A DNA stretch of 38,204 bases from Candidatus Jordarchaeia archaeon. GTDB taxonomy: Archaea; Asgardarchaeota; Jordiarchaeia; Jordiarchaeales; Jordiarchaeaceae. A model generated the notes under the pieces. The model worked only from the letters and a program-made list of their open reading frames with translations, was not told the origin of the DNA and ran no database searches. The number at the start of each line of letters is the position of its first letter. The first letter of the stretch is position 1. The stretch lies in assembly GCA_018383815.1 (NCBI GenBank), contig JAHAWU010000007.1, positions 1 to 38,204 on the forward strand. Reading direction: 5' to 3'. Position numbers and translations under genes: made by a program. This document shows, one piece after another, positions 33,754 to 38,204 of the stretch.

Positions 33754-34319
33754 CTCAAGGCGCAATGTAATATGTATGTTTTTTGTGTGGGGGTATGTAA
33801 TTTTTGTTGTGGTCTCTGTTTGGGGGGAGGTTTCCCAGGCCTCCTTTTCCAGGTTCCAGCCCTAAAATGTTTTTTGGGGGAGCATTTTTACATACCCCGC
33901 AAAGTTAAAAATACATACTTGCTACTTTACACCAATTCTCAAGCTCCCAGAAGAATTTGATCTTTTCAATACTTGTGGCGGTAATCCTCTTAATTGGGGA
34001 GACCTAGATTTTTGGTAGATTACTCTAGCTTTAATTAGTTCTGCGATGTTGAATAAAAAATTGCAGTCGCTGGTTGTGCGGCAATCTATTCGGTGGGTTG
34101 TATGCAACTTTTTTGGGATAGCTTATCATGGTATATAACTGTTTTTTTACAGTGTGATTATTTTTTTAAACGTAATTTATCTTTTTGTTTATGTTTTTCT
34201 CATTTTTATGAGAAAAATTTTATTGTTGAATAATTTTTAGGTAGTAACACATATATAGGTTTGACCATATTGAATGATAAAATTGTATAATTACATTTTT
34301 GGAGGCGGTAAAAATAGGG
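33754..34319. other. Intergenic region upstream of the TrmB-like regulator
   Basis: I see no gene. The region is T/G-rich on its left side and AT-rich near 34140-34290. It holds a perfect 10-bp hairpin (34194-34217) and probable promoter elements for the gene at 34320. Confidence 0.45.
34194..34217. promoter_or_regulatory. Perfect 10-bp hairpin or operator upstream of the TrmB-like gene
   Basis: TTTTTCTCAT and ATGAGAAAAA are separated by TTTT. It lies about 100 bases upstream of the regulator start, where an autoregulatory operator is commonly found. It could also be a terminator for an unseen upstream RNA. Confidence 0.5.
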
Positions 34320-35096
34320 GTGAGCAACACTACGATGGAGGCCCTAAAAAATTTCGGCCTATCCGAGTATGAGTCTAGGGCTTATATTGCCCTAGTGTCT
34401 CTAGGTGTTGCCACTGCGAAGAAGGTGTGTGAAGTAGCCAATATACCGCATCCCAGAGCCTACGACACCCTTGCAGCTCTGGAAGAGAAGGGACTGGTTG
34501 AGGTCCAGCATTGTAGACCAAAACTCTATAAAGCTGTACCGCCGCGAACTGCCTTTAGAAGACTGGAAAAGGCTCTTGCTAGAGACAAGGAAATCGCCAT
34601 AGGAGAGCTAAGCGATGTCTACGGAGTGCAAAAGTCAAAACAGGAATTGTGGACCATGCACGGAAAGCAAAACGTCATCAACAAAATAGAAGAGATGCTG
34701 ATGGGCGCGGAAAAATATGCTATGCTTTCCTTCCCCAAAGACCTACTATTAGAGATAGAAAAGACACTCAAGTCCGTAGCTGAAAGGGGCATAGAGCTCA
34801 AGATTTGGTCCTGTACTGAGGATGGTTCAAAAATTGTTCTCCCCTTCAGTGGAAATATTGAAATGGCTACAGACAACCAAGTTTATGCAAATCTTCTTGT
34901 TGTTGATGGAAACGAGGCTCTACTTTCCTCCGGCTGCGTTGAAGGTTACAGAGGACCATGGATTGGGATATGGACAAATGAGCCCAGCTTCGTCAAATTA
35001 ATTAGCATGTTCTTTAAAAAACTCTGGAAAGAGAAAAAACTCGAAGAAGAAACAGAGCTCCTGGTAAGCAATCTTATGCGCCTAAAGCACACCTGA
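34320..35096 (+). CDS. TrmB-family transcriptional regulator
   Basis: Residues about 1-75 form a TrmB winged helix: LKNFGLSEYESRAYIALVSL, VATAKKVCEVANIPHPRAYD, TLAALEEKGLVEV. A helical linker and a C-terminal effector-type domain with the PLD-like half typical of TrmB (INKIEEMLMGAEKYAMLSFP, VDGNEALLSSGCVEGYRGPW) follow. TrmB proteins sense sugars or other ligands and control transport or metabolic genes. GTG 34320 is the first standard start near GGAGG (34301-34305); an ATA at 34314 has better spacing. The nearest genes offer no obvious regulon. Confidence 0.8.
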   Translation: MSNTTMEALKNFGLSEYESRAYIALVSLGVATAKKVCEVANIPHPRAYDTLAALEEKGLVEVQHCRPKLYKAVPPRTAFRRLEKALARDKEIAIGELSDVYGVQKSKQELWTMHGKQNVINKIEEMLMGAEKYAMLSFPKDLLLEIEKTLKSVAERGIELKIWSCTEDGSKIVLPFSGNIEMATDNQVYANLLVVDGNEALLSSGCVEGYRGPWIGIWTNEPSFVKLISMFFKKLWKEKKLEEETELLVSNLMRLKHT

Positions 35097-35292
35097 TTAA
35101 AGCGTTAAAAATTCTTCTCGTCCTCTTTTTTGAACCGAAAATTTTTTAAATATTAAATCAGCAAAAAGGCTCAATACGCATGTCGGAGAGCTTTAAATTG
35201 TTATCTGCAAGTTAAATTCCGGTCTGCTGACGATTAAGTTTTTATTTTTCCTCTCCCTTATCTATCATAATTTGTTCCAAGAAAGGAGAGAA

Positions 35293-36054
35293 ATGTTCTT
35301 GATTGATGAGCAAATTTTGGGAGTCGCCAAATTAATAAAGAATTCCAAAAGAGTGGTTGTTCTAACTGGCGCAGGTATATCCGTTGAATCCGGAATACCT
35401 GATTTTCGGGGCCCCGACGGTCTCTGGAAAAGGTTTGATCCCAACAAGGTGGGCACTATTACCTCTTTTCTCGCAAATCCCGAAGACTGGTGGAAGATGG
35501 CCCAAGAAATAGCTCCAGTGCTTTTCAACGCTAAACCCAACCCTGGGCACTATGCTCTAGCCGAAATGGAAAAAATGGGCAAGGTAGAAGCAATAATAAC
35601 ACAAAACATTGATGGCCTACACCAAAAAGCAGGTAGCAAAAACGTAATAGAAGTACACGGCAATGTTCGAAGCGCATCCTGCATACAGTGCAAAAAGAAG
35701 TACGGAATAGAGTACGTAATTTCAGAAGTAGGAAAAGGAAACTTTATCCCAAGATGCACAGACTGCAATGGAGTGGTAAAAGTTGACGTGGTAATGTTTG
35801 GAGAAATGCTACCTGAGGAAGCAATATCCGAAGCCTACAGGCTAGCACAAGAATGCGATCTACTCATAGTTGTAGGTTCCTCCCTAGTTGTTTACCCAGT
35901 AGCAGCCCTACCAGGAATGGCGATTAACAGGGGAGCAAAAACTGTAATCATAAATGAGGAAAAAACCGGTTATACAAGATACGCTGACTACCACATTTAC
36001 GGCAAAGCAGGAGAAATCCTGCCCAAAATAGTTGAAACTCTCAAAAAAATTTGA
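35293..36054 (+). CDS. Sir2-family NAD-dependent protein deacylase
   Basis: Sirtuin motifs are all present: VVVLTGAGISVESGIPDFRG, TQNIDGLHQKAG with the catalytic His in EVHGNV, the zinc ribbon CIQCKKKYG...CTDCNG, and VVGSSLVVYPVA. It removes acyl groups from lysines using NAD; archaeal Sir2 acts on Alba in some species, and alba is in this window. ATG 35293 has AAAGGAGAG upstream; the frame is open to TTG 35272. About 253 residues, normal for the class. Confidence 0.92.
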   Translation: MFLIDEQILGVAKLIKNSKRVVVLTGAGISVESGIPDFRGPDGLWKRFDPNKVGTITSFLANPEDWWKMAQEIAPVLFNAKPNPGHYALAEMEKMGKVEAIITQNIDGLHQKAGSKNVIEVHGNVRSASCIQCKKKYGIEYVISEVGKGNFIPRCTDCNGVVKVDVVMFGEMLPEEAISEAYRLAQECDLLIVVGSSLVVYPVAALPGMAINRGAKTVIINEEKTGYTRYADYHIYGKAGEILPKIVETLKKI

Positions 36055-36515
36055 CGCCAGAACCAAAGGCTTCCAAAAACGGAAATTTACAAGATTCAAT
36101 TTTTGTGTGCGCCAAAAGAAATAGACAATGCCAATGATAAATAAGAAAAAAAATAAGAGTAAATAAACAAAAATCAGCCAGTATATTATTCATAAAGCAT
36201 AAGTGACCTGGAATGACCCCGAAGGTGTGGGGAGCATAACTGCGAGATGCAACTAAACAAATTCAATCTTAATAGATACAAAAAGGAGAAAATTCCAACA
36301 TCAGGATCTAAGCGCAGTAAAACTTAATAGTTAAAAATTGTTGGCGAGAAAGCCCCCACGAATCTATGTTGCGGGGAGTTTCAAACATACACTAGATAAA
36401 AACACAAATTCCCCTATAATAAACGCAACTAGCGTCTTATGTTTTTTAGATAAGCTTAATAATTACCAGTGACTCAAATAAGAACAAAAGAAGGGTAAAA
36501 GTTGGGAGTGAAAAC
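36055..36515. other. 461-base intergenic region with a second TnpB-tail relic
   Basis: Apart from the relic at 36331-36399, I see CCCC...GGGGAG at 36217-36234, resembling the same type of right-end hairpin, and a degenerate double-hairpin half (ACGCAACTAGCGTCTTA) at about 36424-36440. The short frames here are not convincing genes. Confidence 0.45.
36331..36399 (+). pseudogene. TnpB C-terminal tail relic with a right-end hairpin
   Basis: A frame after a stop at 36328 reads LKIVGEKAPTNLCCGEFQ and ends at TAA 36397. It parallels the relic at 15.6 kb (LQIFGEKAPTYSRGECQ). It includes CCCC (36353-36356) and GGGG (36373-36376), with a degraded stem, followed by GGGGAGTTTCAAA. It is a more decayed copy of the same IS200/IS605-type end. 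Confidence 0.45.
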
Positions 36516-36827
36516 ATGGTTTCGTTTCTTGAGATAATCATATATTTAGTACCCATAGCAGTGGGAACATTGATGGCGGTTATTGGTGATAGGCTAAAAC
36601 TATACAAGGTACCTGAATCAAAAGTAAAAATTAAAAAAGATGCTCCAGTAACTAAAGTCAAAGGTGTAGATGAAGAAACAGCCAAAACTCTCCAGAAATA
36701 CAAAATCAGCACTGTAGGAGACCTGGTAAAGGTTGACAAGAAAAAATTAGCTAAAGCCAAAGGAGTGGACAAGAAAGCAGTCAAAAAACTGGTAAAATTC
36801 GCCCTAAAACAAATGATGGAGGACTAA
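36516..36827 (+). CDS. Membrane-anchored helix-hairpin-helix protein
   Basis: One N-terminal membrane segment (FLEIIIYLVPIAVGTLMAVI) is followed by a short linker and a helix-hairpin-helix tandem: VTKVKGVDEETAKTLQKYKI, STVGDLVKVDKKKLAKAKGV, DKKAVKKLVKF. The second half binds DNA without sequence specificity in known families. A membrane-tethered DNA-binding role is inferred. ATG 36516 has GGGAGTG upstream. It forms an operon with the YdjM-like gene, which starts 3 bases after its stop. Confidence 0.65.
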   Translation: MVSFLEIIIYLVPIAVGTLMAVIGDRLKLYKVPESKVKIKKDAPVTKVKGVDEETAKTLQKYKISTVGDLVKVDKKKLAKAKGVDKKAVKKLVKFALKQMMED

Positions 36828-36830
36828 AAA

Positions 36831-37415
36831 ATGCAAAAATACACACACGTAGTGGTGGGCGCAACAGCAGGCGCCATAGTGGCAGTTCTTATGGGATGGA
36901 GTGGTGGACTAGCGGCTCAGTTCAACGCTGCCGCATTACAGCTAGTTAAGTGGGGCTCATTAAATACTGTAATAAGTGCAACAAACCAGCAGTTACCCCC
37001 AATACTTGCGGGGGCCGCTTTTGGAATTCTACCCGATCTCGACCAACTACTAAAAGGCCAACGTATAGGACATAGAAGTGGTTTGTTCCACAGTGTGCTG
37101 ACAATGATATGGTTGCCCTTACTCATAGGGATATTTGCACCAACAATGTTTGCACTATCGGCCGCGGGTATATTCAGCCACTGGTTTATCGACTCCTTTA
37201 ATCCCTCAGGTGTTCGGACTTTCCCCTATGTTCTTCCTCGCAAAGATGAATCTCTAAAGGACTTTATTTGGAAGTATCGGAGGGATTTACGTATAGCCAC
37301 CATTCATTACGACAACCATTGGCTTAATCTTGCAATGTGTGGAGCATGCTTTGTAATCATCTGGTTGCTCTCAGGTCAGATGCCGGCTTGGAATATACTA
37401 GCTCTGCCCTTCTAG
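36831..37415 (+). CDS. YdjM-like membrane-bound metal-dependent hydrolase
   Basis: The family layout is: hydrophobic segments, then FGILPDLDQLLKGQRIGHRS, GLFHS, and IFSHWFIDSFNPSGVRTFPY. Conserved His and Asp residues (PDxD, H...GxFHS, SHWFxD) form the putative metal site. Most members have four or so membrane helices. The substrate is unknown. ATG 36831 has GGAGGA within the end of the preceding gene, so the two are translationally coupled. Confidence 0.8.
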   Translation: MQKYTHVVVGATAGAIVAVLMGWSGGLAAQFNAAALQLVKWGSLNTVISATNQQLPPILAGAAFGILPDLDQLLKGQRIGHRSGLFHSVLTMIWLPLLIGIFAPTMFALSAAGIFSHWFIDSFNPSGVRTFPYVLPRKDESLKDFIWKYRRDLRIATIHYDNHWLNLAMCGACFVIIWLLSGQMPAWNILALPF

Positions 37416-37695
37416 AAATCTTCTTTTAAAACCTCTTTTCTTTTTTTGAGTACTTTTCGCTCTTAGCCCACGGCATAGAAATCCTTTCCACACTTATTAA
37501 GAAACCTTAACCATTGAATGTTATAAAAGTTTCAAATGGAAGGCAAGTTGGTTTCTTAATTTTTCCTTCAGGAAGAACACTCTTTTTTTAAGGGAAAAAG
37601 GGTGAGGATTAAGGAGTTCAGAAATAGGATGAGAGAATACAGTCAGTCGAACTCATCTTCCAAAAAGTTTTGCACCAAAAACTTTTTCGGCTGTT
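37416..37695. other. 280-base convergent intergenic region
   Basis: No supported gene. A 65-codon plus-strand frame starting near 37602 overlaps the following gene in antisense and is not convincing. Confidence 0.45.
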
Positions 37696-38204
37696 TTATG
37701 CTTCTCTTTTGCCTTTTATTCGTACTATTCCGCGGGTTTCCAATGCGCGTAGGGTTTCGTATACCCATTGCCAGGTTACGTCGAAACCAGCGTTGTTGAG
37801 TCCCTCTTGCAATTCTTCTACTGTTAGGTCTTGGTCTAGGTTTCTGAGCATTAGGCGTGATGCTCTGCTCCATACCCCGGACTTGTTTAGCACGTTTTCG
37901 GGCGTTAATGGTGGGATGAGCTCATATATTAATGATTTTTGGTAGGCTTCAAATTCTTTTTCAGTTAATTCTGCCTCAACCTCTCTGGCTTCTACAACTT
38001 CTTCAACGGCTTCTTTTTCAACTCTTTTTTCCATGGGAGCTTCCATTACTGCCGCCGGTGCGGGTTTTTCTATTTTGACTTTTGGTATTTTCACTGGTGG
38101 GGCGATTGTTACGGTCTGTGCGAATTCGTCGAATTTACTCCCGTATCTTTTGATGAGGCCTGATAGCATGACTAGGGTTAAGCCCCGGGATAGGGTCAAC
38201 CGTG
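37696..38204 (-). CDS. Winged-helix protein with a flexible linker, partial at the right edge
   Basis: The C-terminal ~75 residues look like a winged helix: DLTVEELQEGLNNAGFDV, TWQWVYETLRALETRGIV, RIKGKR. A proline/glutamate/valine-rich linker precedes it (KIPKVKIEKPAPAAVMEAP). The frame is open to the end of the window with only a TTG at 38199, so the true N-terminus probably lies outside. I recognise no named family. Confidence 0.5.
   Translation of the reverse strand, partial: RLTLSRGLTLVMLSGLIKRYGSKFDEFAQTVTIAPPVKIPKVKIEKPAPAAVMEAPMEKRVEKEAVEEVVEAREVEAELTEKEFEAYQKSLIYELIPPLTPENVLNKSGVWSRASRLMLRNLDQDLTVEELQEGLNNAGFDVTWQWVYETLRALETRGIVRIKGKREA

Noticed and set aside
33935-34020. Possible structured RNA with CTCCC...GGGGAG
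   Set aside because: Only one short helix is evident, and no tRNA, C/D-box or SRP features are recognisable.
1-38204. tRNA or rRNA genes
   Set aside because: I scanned for T-arm GGTTCRAATCC-type motifs and cloverleaf context on both strands and found no convincing candidate.

Overview
This is archaeal DNA. Evidence includes an Alba chromatin protein, ribosomal protein S17e, TrmB-type regulators, a THEP1 NTPase, Hdr/Mvh-type enzymes, TATA boxes, and GGAGG-type ribosome binding sites often paired with TTG or GTG starts. Two features narrow it further. The organism appears to decode UGA as selenocysteine, and it appears to carry bulge-helix-bulge (BHB) introns inside protein-coding genes. The phylum cannot be fixed from this window. 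An uncultivated anaerobic lineage (Asgard-like or Bathyarchaeia-like) fits the gene mix; roadblock, MglA-like GTPase and E2F-like winged-helix genes are present.

Layout. 0.2-2.3 kb: alba with an intron, a zinc-ribbon protein, a YkgJ-type cysteine-cluster protein and an E2F-like winged-helix protein. 2.4-7.9 kb: cyclophilin-like protein, UDP-GlcNAc 2-epimerase-like enzyme, roadblock protein, PD-(D/E)XK nuclease, THEP1 NTPase, coiled-coil winged-helix protein and a thioredoxin-fold protein. 8.1-13.5 kb: a DUF362::Gfo/Idh fusion and three family-2 glycosyltransferases. 13.6-15.2 kb: a helical protein, a secreted protein and an MglA-like GTPase. 15.2-15.9 kb: repeats and a TnpB-tail relic.

15.9-23.4 kb is the metabolic core. 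One leftward operon encodes HdrA, VhuD/MvhD, VhuG/MvhG, VhuA/MvhA and a tiny VhuU-like selenopeptide, followed directly by an archaeal-type SECIS hairpin. A divergent rightward operon encodes HdrC (with a second 30-nt intron) and HdrB. Together they encode a [NiFeSe] hydrogenase-heterodisulfide reductase complex of the electron-bifurcating kind. The hydrogenase large subunit lacks its C-terminal metal-ligand motif, and the small selenopeptide supplies it, as in methanococcal VhuA/VhuU.

23.8-38.2 kb: S17e with an acidic tail and an apparent CTG start, a radical SAM/SPASM protein, a phosphoesterase, a UroD/MtaA-like protein, an OPT-like transporter, a HAD phosphatase, thioredoxin, two HTH regulators, SerB with two ACT domains, a 138-bp MITE with a perfect 8-bp target duplication, a sirtuin, a membrane HhH protein, a YdjM-like membrane protein and a partial winged-helix protein at the right edge. 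A family of double-hairpin repeats is scattered through the intergenic spaces.
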